Assembly (NCBI GenBank): GCA_026874595.1
Contig: JAPPUL010000084.1
Coordinates: 607,001 to 671,000, forward strand
Length of the DNA stretch: 64,000 nt
Direction of reading: 5' to 3'
Source of the DNA: Sipunculus nudus
Lineage: Eukaryota > Annelida > Sipuncula > Golfingiida > Sipunculidae
Shown here: positions 17,063 to 25,466 of the stretch, piece by piece
How positions within the stretch are numbered: position 1 is the stretch's first letter
How the letters are laid out: every line of letters begins with the position of its first letter
Made by a program: the position numbers and the translations under genes
The notes under the pieces: generated by a model
What the model saw: only the letters and a program-made list of their open reading frames with translations
Database searches by the model: none
What the model was told of the DNA's origin: nothing

Positions 17063-18817
17063 ATGATGAAAATACTGCAAATAATTAAAATAATTAAAAT
17101 AATGGCAAAGTTTTTATTAATAAGTTTATTGGTATTGGTTTTAGGGTTTAATAGTGGTTGTGGATCGGATGGGACAGGGACAGGAGCTGGTGGGCCTGGC
17201 GGAGCTGGAGGTGGTGGAGCTGCTGCTCCGCCGCCATTACTCGCAACAGTTTATGTAGACGGTAGTGCATCTACTACTGCTTCTGAAATGACTAGCGACC
17301 CTCCTATTCCTACTGGGGGAACGACAAATGGCGAATCTGCTCCTACGCCTGATGCTCCTGAGCCTGACGGTACTAGTTGGGAGACGGCATTTAAAGACCT
17401 CCAAGCTGGTATTAATGACGCTGCTAAAAAGGCTGAAGGCAAGAATGGCTATGTCAGAGTACACGTAGCAGTTGGAACTTATAAGCCGACAAGTCGTCCT
17501 AATTCTGCTTCTAGTGAGACTACTGATAGACACAAACACTTTGCCTTAAAGAATAACGTTGAGGTTAACGGTGGTTATAAGAAGGGCACGGATGGTACTT
17601 ATACCCTTGTTACGGTTGATGAGAATACTCCCGACGCTGATAAAACTATTCTAAGTGGAGATCTTGGCACTGCAGCTGATACTGACAATGCCTACCATGT
17701 TTTTTATCATCCTGAAACTGCTGCCTTAAAGGATACAGCAAAGTTAGAGAACGTTACTATTACTAAGGGTAATGCTTCCAGTATACCTGGGGGCGGGATG
17801 CATAATAATGGTAGTAGCCCAACCTTAATTAATGTTACCTTTACTAGTAATAAAGCAGGGTATGGAGGCGGGATGTTTAATAGTGGTAATAGCCCAAGTG
17901 GTAGTAGCCCAACCTTAATTAATGTTACCTTTACTAATAATACAGCTACCAATTATGGCGGCGGGATGTATAATAAGGGTAGTAGCCCAACCTTAGAGGG
18001 AGGGAGCTTTGATAGTAATAAAGCTACTAGAGAGTCTGGAGGCGGGATGGTTAATACTGAGAATAGCAACCCAAGGTTAACTGATGTTAACTTTACTAGT
18101 AATACAGCTTATAGGGAAGGAGGCGGGATGTATAATAAGGGTAGTAGCCCGACTTTAACTGGAGGTAAATTTAAAAAGAATACAACTACTTACTTCTATG
18201 GTAGAGGAGGCGGGATGTCTAATAATGATAAAAGTAGCCCAAACTTAACTAATGTTGACTTTACTAGTAATGAAGCAAACTCTGGAGGCGGGATGTATAA
18301 TGATAAAAGTAGCCCAAACTTAACTAATGTTGACTTTACTAGTAATGAAGCAAACTCTGGAGGCGGGATGTATAATATTAGTAGTAGCACAAGGTTAACT
18401 GATGTTAACTTTACTAGTAATAAAGCTGACCAGGATGGAGGCGGGATGTATACTAATAATAGTAGCACAAGGTTAACTGATGTTAACTTTACTAGTAATA
18501 AAGCAAAGGATGGAGGCGGGATGTATACTAATAATAGTAGGCTAACTTTAAATGGGGGGTCTTTTAAAGAGAATGTAGCTACTATGTCTGGAGGCGGTTT
18601 CTATATTGGGCCTCACCTCTTACCAATAACATTAACTAATGTTACCTTTACTAGTAATAGAGCTACTAGCTCTGGAGGGGCAATTTATCTTCACCTTGAG
18701 AATCCTAAGCCTCCTACGCTTGTTAATGTTAGAGGTACTGGCGGAGCACCGCTGCTTACCCCAAAAGGCAATGCTGAGGCAAGCAAGGATAACGGTTACT
18801 ATAAAGCCACTCAGTAG
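17063..18817 (+). CDS. Array gene 2: Pmp-like repeat lipoprotein with 12 repeats
   Basis: The 584-residue product shares the n-region of gene 1 and has Cys33 in NSGC. The linker is Gly/Ala/Pro-rich, followed by a head domain (TVYVDGSASTTASEM, then GTSWETAFKDLQAGINDAA, VAVGTYKPTSRPN and FALKNNVEVNGGYKKG). Ten GGGM repeats, one GGGF repeat and a final GGAI cap follow. Two adjacent repeats are an exact 75-bp DNA duplication, and two others repeat SSTRLTDVNFTSNKA almost unchanged. Bases 17210-17658 are identical to 27562-28010 in array gene 8. It ends SKDNGYYKATQ. A beta-helix rod of about 12 coils is the expected shape. Confidence 0.9.
   Translation: MMKILQIIKIIKIMAKFLLISLLVLVLGFNSGCGSDGTGTGAGGPGGAGGGGAAAPPPLLATVYVDGSASTTASEMTSDPPIPTGGTTNGESAPTPDAPEPDGTSWETAFKDLQAGINDAAKKAEGKNGYVRVHVAVGTYKPTSRPNSASSETTDRHKHFALKNNVEVNGGYKKGTDGTYTLVTVDENTPDADKTILSGDLGTAADTDNAYHVFYHPETAALKDTAKLENVTITKGNASSIPGGGMHNNGSSPTLINVTFTSNKAGYGGGMFNSGNSPSGSSPTLINVTFTNNTATNYGGGMYNKGSSPTLEGGSFDSNKATRESGGGMVNTENSNPRLTDVNFTSNTAYREGGGMYNKGSSPTLTGGKFKKNTTTYFYGRGGGMSNNDKSSPNLTNVDFTSNEANSGGGMYNDKSSPNLTNVDFTSNEANSGGGMYNISSSTRLTDVNFTSNKADQDGGGMYTNNSSTRLTDVNFTSNKAKDGGGMYTNNSRLTLNGGSFKENVATMSGGGFYIGPHLLPITLTNVTFTSNRATSSGGAIYLHLENPKPPTLVNVRGTGGAPLLTPKGNAEASKDNGYYKATQ
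18224..18373 (+). repeat. Exact 75-bp tandem duplication inside array gene 2
   Basis: Copies 18224-18298 and 18299-18373 are identical base for base. The unit encodes 25 residues, exactly one GGGM/FxxN coil. It shows that coils are gained or lost as whole in-frame units. Confidence 0.95.
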
Positions 18818-18852
18818 TTACCGAAAGGACTTTAAAGGCCCTTTGTTAAACT

Positions 18853-18889
18853 AAAGATAGCTCTCTTTTTAAGGGGGCTATCTTTTTTT
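18853..18889 (+). terminator. Intrinsic terminator of array gene 2
   Basis: The same AAAGATAGC / GCTATCTTT stem occurs as after gene 1, followed by a T-run to 18889. The preceding segment (AGTTACCGAAAGGACTTTAA) is identical after genes 2, 3 and 6. Confidence 0.9.
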
Positions 18890-19018
18890 ATGTCTTATTA
18901 TGCCTTATTATGCCTAGAGTTTTTTTTGGTTACAGTTTTTGTTATGAGTTATATTAAATCTAGATATTTTATAAACTAGATATATTATATACTATATATA
19001 CAAGGGAATTAGGAGAAA
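18890..19018 (+). promoter_or_regulatory. Array promoter/leader cassette 3 (two 16-bp units)
   Basis: The 129-nt cassette has only two 16-bp units, 18961-18976 and 18977-18992. It is 16 nt shorter than cassette 1 and otherwise almost the same. The RBS is the standard AGGAGAAA. Confidence 0.65.
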
Positions 19019-20731
19019 ATGATGAAAATACTGCAAATAATTAAAATAATTAAAATAATGGCAAAGTTTTTATTAATAAGTTTATTGGTATTGGGTTTAG
19101 GCTTATATAGTGGTTGTGGATCGGATGGGACAGGGACAGGAGCTGGTGGGCCTGGCGGAGCTGGAGGTGGTGGAGCTGCAGCTCCGCCACCATTAGCTAT
19201 AGTTTATGTAGACGGTAGTGCATCTACTACTGCTTCTGAAATGACTAGCGACCCTCCTATTCCTAATGGGGGAACGACAAATGGCGAATCTGCTCCTACG
19301 CCTGATGCTCCTGAGCCTGACGGTACTAGTTGGGAGACGGCATTTAAAGACCTCCAAGCTGGTATTAATGACGCTGCTAAAAAGGCTGAAGGCAAGAATG
19401 GCTATGTCAGGGTATACGTAGCACAAGGTACTTATAAGCCTACTAGCTGTCCTAGTCGTCCTACTGAGTGTGGTGATAGAAAAAAACACTTTGCCTTAAA
19501 GAATAACGTTGAGGTTATAGGCGGCTATTCGGGAGAAGGGGATACAAAAGTTGAAGACCCATCTAAGACTATTCTAAGTGGAGAGGGTGTTACTACAGCT
19601 GATACTGACAATGTATACAATGTTTTTTATCATGATATAAGTACGGAGTTAACAAGCTCAGCAAAGTTAGAGAACGTTACTATTACTAAGGGTAAGGCAA
19701 ATGAAACTAATGCTCGCCAGAATGGAGGCGGGATGTTTAATAGAGGTAGTAGCCCAACCTTAATTAATGTTAACTTTGATAGTAATAAAGCAGAGTATGG
19801 AGGCGGGATGCTTAATGATGATAGTCGCCCAACCTTAATTAATGTTGGCTTTACTAGTAATACAGCTTATAGGGAAGGAGGCGGGATGGTTAATCAGGGG
19901 GGTAGTAGCCCAAAGTTAACTAATGTTACCTTTACTAGTAATATAGCAAGTCGTTCCGGAGGCGGGATGGTTAATCAGGGGGGTAGTAGCCCAGCCTTAA
20001 CTGATGTTAACTTTACTAATAATACAGCTACTAACGGTGAAGGAGGCGGGATGTATAATACTGGGAATAGCAACCCAACTTTAACTGGAGGTAAATTTGA
20101 AGATAATAAATCTACTACCGGTGATGGGGGCGGGATGTATAATAATAGTAGTAGCCCAACCTTAACTAAGGTTACCTTTACTAAGAATATGGCTGGTCGC
20201 CTTGGAGGTGGAATGGTTAATAGTAATAGTAAGCCAGAGTTAAATGATGTTACCTTTACTAGTAATGAAGCACCTTCTGGAGGCGGGATGTATAATAATG
20301 ATAGTAGCCCAATTTTAATTAATGTTAACTTTACTAATAATACAGCTACTGACTCTGGAGGCGGGATGTATAATAGTGATAGTAGCCCAAAGTTAACTAA
20401 TGTTAACTTTACTAATAATACAACTACTAACAGTAATGGAGGCGGGATGTATAATACTGATAAGAGTGTCCCAATTTTAATTAATGTTAACTTTACTAAT
20501 AATACAGCTACTGACTCTGGAGGCGGGATGTATAATGGTGGTAATAACCCAATTTTAACTAATGTTACCTTTACTAGTAATACGGCTGACCTACGGGGTG
20601 GGGCAATGTGTAGCGATTACGGGGCTAATCCTACGCTTAATAATGTTAGAGGTACTGACGGGGAACTGCTTACCCCAACAGACAATGCTGAGGAAAGCAA
20701 GAATAACGGTTACTATAAAGCCACTCAGTAG
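19019..20731 (+). CDS. Array gene 3: Pmp-like repeat lipoprotein with 12 repeats
   Basis: The 570-residue protein has the IIKIIKIM n-region and Cys33 in YSGC. The first part of the head domain matches genes 2 and 8 with few changes (PNGG for PTGG). It then switches to a gene 1-like segment (VYVAQGTYKPTSC, later VTTADTDNVYNVFYHD), so the head itself is mosaic. Eleven GGGM repeats and one GGAM cap follow. The repeat containing ILINVNFTNNTATDSGGGMY occurs twice, separated by one other coil. It ends SKNNGYYKATQ, with the same 3' flank as genes 2 and 6. Confidence 0.9.
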   Translation: MMKILQIIKIIKIMAKFLLISLLVLGLGLYSGCGSDGTGTGAGGPGGAGGGGAAAPPPLAIVYVDGSASTTASEMTSDPPIPNGGTTNGESAPTPDAPEPDGTSWETAFKDLQAGINDAAKKAEGKNGYVRVYVAQGTYKPTSCPSRPTECGDRKKHFALKNNVEVIGGYSGEGDTKVEDPSKTILSGEGVTTADTDNVYNVFYHDISTELTSSAKLENVTITKGKANETNARQNGGGMFNRGSSPTLINVNFDSNKAEYGGGMLNDDSRPTLINVGFTSNTAYREGGGMVNQGGSSPKLTNVTFTSNIASRSGGGMVNQGGSSPALTDVNFTNNTATNGEGGGMYNTGNSNPTLTGGKFEDNKSTTGDGGGMYNNSSSPTLTKVTFTKNMAGRLGGGMVNSNSKPELNDVTFTSNEAPSGGGMYNNDSSPILINVNFTNNTATDSGGGMYNSDSSPKLTNVNFTNNTTTNSNGGGMYNTDKSVPILINVNFTNNTATDSGGGMYNGGNNPILTNVTFTSNTADLRGGAMCSDYGANPTLNNVRGTDGELLTPTDNAEESKNNGYYKATQ

Positions 20732-20766
20732 TTACCGAAAGGACTTTAAAGGCCCTTTGTTAAACT

Positions 20767-20803
20767 AAAGATAGCTCTCTTTTTAAGGGGGCTATCTTTT
20801 TTT
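20767..20803 (+). terminator. Intrinsic terminator of array gene 3
   Basis: AAAGATAGC at 20767-20775 pairs with GCTATCTTT at 20791-20799, with a T-run to 20803. Confidence 0.9.
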
Positions 20804-20948
20804 ATGTCTTATTATGCCTTATTATGCCTAGAGTTTTTTTTGGTTACAGTTTTTGTTATGAGTTATATTAAATCTAGATATTTTATAAACTAGATATATT
20901 ATAAACTAGATATATTATATACTATATATACAAGTGAATTAGGAGAAA
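20804..20948 (+). promoter_or_regulatory. Array promoter/leader cassette 4 (three 16-bp units, hybrid middle unit)
   Basis: The 145-nt cassette has 16-bp units at 20875-20890, 20891-20906 and 20907-20922. The middle one, TAGATATATTATAAAC, is a hybrid of the two unit types, as unequal crossing-over or slippage would produce. Confidence 0.65.
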
Positions 20949-22244
20949 ATGATGAAAATACTGCAAATAATTAAAATAATGGCAAAGTTTTTATTAATAA
21001 GTTTATTGGTATTGGGTTTAGGAATATATAGTGGTTGTGGATCGGATGGGACAGGGACAGGCGGCGCTGTAGGTGGAGGAGCTGGTGGTGGGACTGCTGG
21101 TGGGACTAGAGTAAAAGCTATAGCTGCAATCCCAAGCAATGGATTTTATGTAAAAGTGGGTGGTAGCGACACAAAGGATGGTTCATCTTGGGAGAATGCG
21201 TTTGGTGATCTGCAATCCGCTATTGACGCTGCGGCAGCTCATGATACTAGAAAAAAGGTATACGTTGCACAAGGTACTTATAAACCTAATGATAAGGACC
21301 CTACTAATATGGCAAAGGACCAACACTTTGCCTTAAAGAATGGCGTTTCTGTTATAGGCGGCTATCCTGGCCTTAAGGACGATGAATTAAATGCAGTTGA
21401 CCCATCTAAGACTATTTTAAGCGGAGACCTTGCTGGTAATGATATTGATGGTACGAACACAAATAAGGCTGACAATGTATACCATGTTTTTTATCATCCT
21501 GAAGCTGCTGCATTAGCTAAAACAGCAAAGTTAGAGAACGTTACTATTACTAAGGGTAATGCATATGGTACCAGTGATATTGACAAGAGGGGAGGCGGGA
21601 TGCATAATAATGGTAGTAGCCCAACCTTAAATGGTGTTACCTTTACTAATAATACAGCTAATAATGGAGGCGGGATGTTTAATAATGGTAGTAGCCCGAC
21701 TTTAGATAATGTTAACTTTAATAATAATAATGCTTCCTCTGGAGGCGGGATGGCTAATGCTAGTAACAGCAAACCAACCTTAACTAATGTTAGCTTTACT
21801 AGTAATAAAGCTACTAATGGAGGCGGGATGTATAATGAGAATAGTAGCCCAAATTTAGATAATGTTACCTTTACTAATAATACAGTTACCAATAATGGAG
21901 GCGGGATGGCTAATGCTAGTAACAGCAAACCAACCTTAAGTAATGTTGACTTTACTAGTAATGAAGCACCTTTTGGAGGCGGGATGTCTAATGGTAATAG
22001 TAGCCCGACTTTAAATAATGTTACCTTTACTAATAATATAGCTACTGACTCTGGAGGCGGGATGTATAATTGGCCTACTAGTAACCCAAGTCTCACTGGC
22101 TGTACATTTACAGGCAATACAGCTACTAACGCAGGAGGGGCAATGTATAGTGATAATACAAGTACACCTAACTTTGCAGACAATCCTCTTACCCCAACAA
22201 CTGATGCTGCAGCAAGTAAGACTAACGGTTACTATAAAGAATAA
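20949..22244 (+). CDS. Array gene 4: Pmp-like repeat lipoprotein
   Basis: The 431-residue protein has a shortened n-region (IIKIM, one 9-bp repeat fewer), so the lipobox Cys is residue 30. The linker and first part of the head domain are those of gene 1. Seven GGGM repeats and a GGAM cap follow. The repeat with NASNSKPTL occurs twice and is shared with gene 1. The last 134 bp of repeat/cap DNA (22075-22208) are identical to array gene 5. It ends SKTNGYYKE. An open frame of 229 codons runs antisense across the repeats and is an artefact of the repeat composition. Confidence 0.9.
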   Translation: MMKILQIIKIMAKFLLISLLVLGLGIYSGCGSDGTGTGGAVGGGAGGGTAGGTRVKAIAAIPSNGFYVKVGGSDTKDGSSWENAFGDLQSAIDAAAAHDTRKKVYVAQGTYKPNDKDPTNMAKDQHFALKNGVSVIGGYPGLKDDELNAVDPSKTILSGDLAGNDIDGTNTNKADNVYHVFYHPEAAALAKTAKLENVTITKGNAYGTSDIDKRGGGMHNNGSSPTLNGVTFTNNTANNGGGMFNNGSSPTLDNVNFNNNNASSGGGMANASNSKPTLTNVSFTSNKATNGGGMYNENSSPNLDNVTFTNNTVTNNGGGMANASNSKPTLSNVDFTSNEAPFGGGMSNGNSSPTLNNVTFTNNIATDSGGGMYNWPTSNPSLTGCTFTGNTATNAGGAMYSDNTSTPNFADNPLTPTTDAAASKTNGYYKE

Positions 22245-22261
22245 TCGAGATAGTTAATTTT

Positions 22262-22323
22262 AAGGGGCTTTAAAGCCCCTTTGTTAAACTAAAGATAGCT
22301 CTCCTTAATGGGGGCTATCTTTT
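22262..22323 (+). terminator. Double hairpin terminator of array gene 4
   Basis: A perfect 20-bp palindrome (AAGGGGCTTTAAAGCCCCTT, 22262-22281) is followed by the array-type stem AAAGATAGC (22291-22299) with GCTATCTTT (22314-22322). The T-run is short, so release may depend on the first hairpin. Confidence 0.8.
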
Positions 22324-22635
22324 AAAACTTAGTTTTAAGGCAAAAGCATTAATATATCTATAAAAAAGCAGCAAAACAAAAACCGAAACTAGCATAACTT
22401 TCTATAATACCGACTCCCCTATCTATCTCCCTTATATCCCCTACCCTAATATATAACTGCAAATATTAAAACTCCTATAATTCAAAACATCCTAAGAAAA
22501 AAGAATAAATTTAAGCCAAAAAGTAAAACAAGAGTGTTGCTAGAGTAAAAGGAGTATATTGCGATTCCCCTAAGCTTTATGCCTAGATGAGGTTAAAAGC
22601 TTAGAATAATAAAAGAAGAGGTTAAGAAAGACAGA
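22324..22635. other. Non-homologous 312-nt gap in the array, upstream of gene 5
   Basis: This gap lacks the shared promoter cassette. No gene is visible. It holds an inverted repeat, CTAAGCTTT at 22570-22578 with AAAGCTTAG at 22596-22604, 31 nt before the start of gene 5. The middle part (about 22410-22450) is pyrimidine-rich, unlike the rest. A gene 5-specific promoter and perhaps an operator or leader hairpin must lie here, but no clear -35/-10 pair was found. Confidence 0.6.
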
Positions 22636-23961
22636 ATGCAAAACATAACAATAAAACTTTTAATTGGTGTATTTAGTATATTCCTCCTGACATTAGCAAT
22701 AGGCTATTCTAGTTGTACAAAAGATGTTGCAGACGATGCAGGCATTACGGGCGATGGTGATGGTGGAGGCGGGATGGTTTCTGAATTCTATGTAGATGCA
22801 AGTGCAACAGGTGGTAATGATGGCACGTCTTGGGCTAATGCATTTACGGATCTGCAAGCTGGAATTGATGAAGCTGCTAAACATGCTAGTAGTAATGTTG
22901 TAAAGATATATGTAGCAGTTGGTAATTATTCACCTAGTAGTTGGCCTAATGGCGGCAGTACTGACAGAGAAAAACACTTTGCGTTAAAGGATAATGTTGA
23001 GGTTTATGGTGGCTTTCCTGCAGGTGGTGGGGATAGCGCTACAGCTGATCGAAGTCTAACCGTTTTAAATGGAGATATTGGCGTTAAAGATGATAATACT
23101 GACAATGTCTACCATGTTTTTTATCATACTGCAGATAGTGGTTTAACAACAAAAGCAAAGCTTGAGAATCTTACTATTAGTGGAGGCAATGCAAATGGTG
23201 GGCCTGTAATTCCGAATCAGGGTGGTGGGATGTATAATGATAATAGTAGTCTAACTTTAAATAAAGTTACTTTTACGGGTAATAATGCAGCTGCTAATGG
23301 TGCTGGGATGTATAATATCAACAATAGTAGTCCCATCTTAACTAATGTTAACTTTAGTGGTAATGCAGGTAATAATGGAGGAGGTATGACTAATGAGACT
23401 AATAGCAGCCCAAGCTTAACTGACGTTAACTTTAGTAATAATACAGCTAATAATGGAGGTGGGCTACGTAATTTAAAAGAGAGTAGTCCGACCTTAACGA
23501 GGGTTACATTTACTAATAATGTTGTTACGTTTATAGGAGGTGGGATGACTAATCAAGAGAATAGTAGCCCGACTTTAAATAACGTTACCTTTAATGATAA
23601 TAGAGCTCCTTATGGAGGGGGGATATACAATTCTGTTAGTAGCCCAAGCTTAACTGACGTTACCTTTAATAATAATATTGCTAGTTCTTTGGGAGGCGGG
23701 TTAATGAATGATAATTCTAACACAACTCTAACTAACGTTACCTTTAGTGGCAATCAAGCTCAGGACGGAGGGGGAGTATATAATAGAACTACTAGTAACC
23801 CAAGTCTCACTGGCTGTACATTTACAGGCAATACAGCTACTAACGCAGGAGGGGCAATGTATAGTGATAATACAAGTACACCTAACTTTGCAGACAATCC
23901 TCTTACCCCAACAACTGATGCTTTAGCAAGCCAAACTAATGGTTACTATAAAGCACCTTAA
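22636..23961 (+). CDS. Array gene 5: divergent Pmp-like repeat lipoprotein
   Basis: The 441-residue product has its own signal peptide (IKLLIGVFSIFLLTLAIGY) with lipobox YSSC, Cys27, unrelated to the other signals. The head domain is recognisable (EFYVDASATGGNDGTSWANA, VAVGNYSPSSWPN, FALKDNVEVYGGFP). Repeats are less uniform: GGGM, GAGM, GGGL, GGGI and GGGV openings, then a GGAM cap, about nine coils. The 3' part (23738-23922) is nevertheless identical over long stretches to genes 4 and 7, which implies replacement by recombination. It looks like an older lineage that is still exchanging sequence with the array. Confidence 0.9.
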   Translation: MQNITIKLLIGVFSIFLLTLAIGYSSCTKDVADDAGITGDGDGGGGMVSEFYVDASATGGNDGTSWANAFTDLQAGIDEAAKHASSNVVKIYVAVGNYSPSSWPNGGSTDREKHFALKDNVEVYGGFPAGGGDSATADRSLTVLNGDIGVKDDNTDNVYHVFYHTADSGLTTKAKLENLTISGGNANGGPVIPNQGGGMYNDNSSLTLNKVTFTGNNAAANGAGMYNINNSSPILTNVNFSGNAGNNGGGMTNETNSSPSLTDVNFSNNTANNGGGLRNLKESSPTLTRVTFTNNVVTFIGGGMTNQENSSPTLNNVTFNDNRAPYGGGIYNSVSSPSLTDVTFNNNIASSLGGGLMNDNSNTTLTNVTFSGNQAQDGGGVYNRTTSNPSLTGCTFTGNTATNAGGAMYSDNTSTPNFADNPLTPTTDALASQTNGYYKAP

Positions 23962-23991
23962 GGGCTCTTAATAAATAGCCTTAGTTAAATT

Positions 23992-24028
23992 AAAGATAGC
24001 TCTCTTTTTAAGGGGGCTATCTTTTTTT
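23992..24028 (+). terminator. Intrinsic terminator of array gene 5
   Basis: AAAGATAGC at 23992-24000 pairs with GCTATCTTT at 24016-24024, with a T-run to 24028. The preceding stretch (CACCTTAAGGGCTCTTAATA) is shared only with gene 8. Confidence 0.9.
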
Positions 24029-24167
24029 ATGTCTTATTATGCCTTATTATGCCTTATTATGCCTAGAGTTTTTTTTGGTTATAGTTTTTGTTATGAGTTA
24101 TATTAAATCTAGATATTTTATAAACTAGATATATTATATACTATATATAGAAGTGAATTAGGAGAAA
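24029..24167 (+). promoter_or_regulatory. Array promoter/leader cassette 6 (two 16-bp units, three 10-bp units)
   Basis: The 139-nt cassette has 16-bp units at 24110-24125 and 24126-24141. CTTATTATGC is present three times instead of two, which accounts exactly for the extra 10 nt over the 129-nt form. Two single-base changes occur (GGTTATAG, TATAGAAG). Confidence 0.65.
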
Positions 24168-25307
24168 ATGATAAAAATAATGCAAATAATTAAAATAATG
24201 GCAAGGTTTTTATTAATAAGTTTATTGGTATTGGGTTTAGGCTTATATAGTGGTTGTGGATCGGATGGGACTGGGACTGGTGGAGCTGGTGGAGCTGCGG
24301 GGCCTCCAGAAGGAGCTACAGCTGCAAATCCAAGCGAGGGATTTTATGTAAAGATTTCTAATCCACCTGTTAGTAATCCTGATGGTTCATCTTGGGAGAA
24401 TGCGTTTGGTGATCTGCAAGAGGCTATTGACGCTGCGGCAGCAAAAGATAGTACTAAAAAAACGGTATACGTGGCACAAGGGACTTATAAGCCAACGAGC
24501 CGTCCTAATCCTGGTGTTAATCCGAGAGATGCCCGTGCAATGCACTTTGCCTTAAAGAATGGCGTTACTGTTATAGGTGGCTATCCTGGCCTTAAGGACA
24601 ATGAATATAATGACGTGGACCCATCTAAGACTATTCTAAGTGGAGAGGGCGTTACTACAGCTGATACTGACAATGTATACCATGTTTTTTATCATGCTGG
24701 CAGCACTATCTTAGATAATTCAGCAAAGCTTTCTAACGTTACAATTACTAAAGGTAACGCTAATGGTACAGGTCAGGACAATAAGGGAGGCGGCATGTAT
24801 AATGAAAATAGCAGTCCAACTTTAAAGAATGTTATATTTAATGGTAACACTGCTACAAGAGGAGGCGGGATGTATAATAGGGATAGCGACCCAGCTTTAA
24901 CTGATTGTATATTTACTAGAAACACAGCTACTGAATATGGAGGTGGTATGTATAATAGAAATAGCAACCCAACCTTAACTGTTGATGCGTCTGAACGTAC
25001 TAGCTTTGAACATAACACGGCAAAAAGCGGAGGAGGGATATATAATACTGGTAGTAGCCCAACTTTAAAGGGTATTACCTTTCAAAGTAATGAGGCAGAT
25101 GAATATGGAGGGGGAATAGCTAATTTTCATGAAAGTAACCCAAAGTTAGATATATACTGTAGATTTGAGGAGGCTGAGCCGCAGAATACTGCAGGTATAG
25201 CCGGAGGCGGAATGTATGCTGATTCTAGTAGTAATCCTGATATATCACTAGATAGTGGAAATATAGATGTTAGCAAGGATAACGGTTACTATAAAGCCAC
25301 TCAGTAG
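24168..25307 (+). CDS. Array gene 6: short Pmp-like repeat lipoprotein
   Basis: At 379 residues this is the smallest member. It has the short n-region (MIKIMQIIKIMARF), with Cys30 in YSGC. The head domain resembles gene 1 (KKTVYVAQGTYKPTSRPNPG, FALKNGVTVIGGYPG). Only about six coils follow (GGGM four times including the last, GGGI twice). One carries a non-canonical insert (NPTLTVDASERTSFEHNTAK). The final coil is GGGM rather than GGA. It ends SKDNGYYKATQ with the 3' flank shared by genes 2 and 3. Confidence 0.9.
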   Translation: MIKIMQIIKIMARFLLISLLVLGLGLYSGCGSDGTGTGGAGGAAGPPEGATAANPSEGFYVKISNPPVSNPDGSSWENAFGDLQEAIDAAAAKDSTKKTVYVAQGTYKPTSRPNPGVNPRDARAMHFALKNGVTVIGGYPGLKDNEYNDVDPSKTILSGEGVTTADTDNVYHVFYHAGSTILDNSAKLSNVTITKGNANGTGQDNKGGGMYNENSSPTLKNVIFNGNTATRGGGMYNRDSDPALTDCIFTRNTATEYGGGMYNRNSNPTLTVDASERTSFEHNTAKSGGGIYNTGSSPTLKGITFQSNEADEYGGGIANFHESNPKLDIYCRFEEAEPQNTAGIAGGGMYADSSSNPDISLDSGNIDVSKDNGYYKATQ

Positions 25308-25342
25308 TTACCGAAAGGACTTTAAAGGCCCTTTGTTAAACT

Positions 25343-25379
25343 AAAGATAGCTCTCCTTTTAGGGGAGCTATCTTTTTTT
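25343..25379 (+). terminator. Intrinsic terminator of array gene 6
   Basis: This is the most perfect copy: AAAGATAGCTC pairs with GAGCTATCTTT around a TCCTTTTAGGG-type loop, followed by a T-run. Confidence 0.92.
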
Positions 25380-25416
25380 AAAGGTAGCGATAATTTGTTA
25401 TATGAGTTATTTTATA

Positions 25417-25456
25417 TACTAAAAGTAATCTGATATTACTAAAAGTAGTATGGAGG
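25417..25456 (+). promoter_or_regulatory. Gene 7-specific leader with direct repeat and strong RBS
   Basis: TACTAAAAGTA occurs at 25417-25427 and again at 25437-25447, exactly 20 bp apart (two helical turns), as for a dimeric regulator site. GGAGG follows at 25452-25456, 10 nt before the ATG. The common array cassette is absent here. Confidence 0.5.
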
Positions 25457-25466
25457 GATAATAAGG

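Noticed and set aside
17237-17539. 100-codon antisense frames recurring in genes 2, 3 and 8
   Set aside because: Recurrence follows from the copied head-domain DNA; composition is unlike real genes here.
21494-22183. 229-codon open frame antisense to array gene 4, and similar antisense frames in genes 1, 2, 6, 7 and 8
   Set aside because: They mirror the coil repeats (IPPP...LLLVKVTL) and arise because the repeat codons lack stops in that frame; no RBS or independent conservation is visible.
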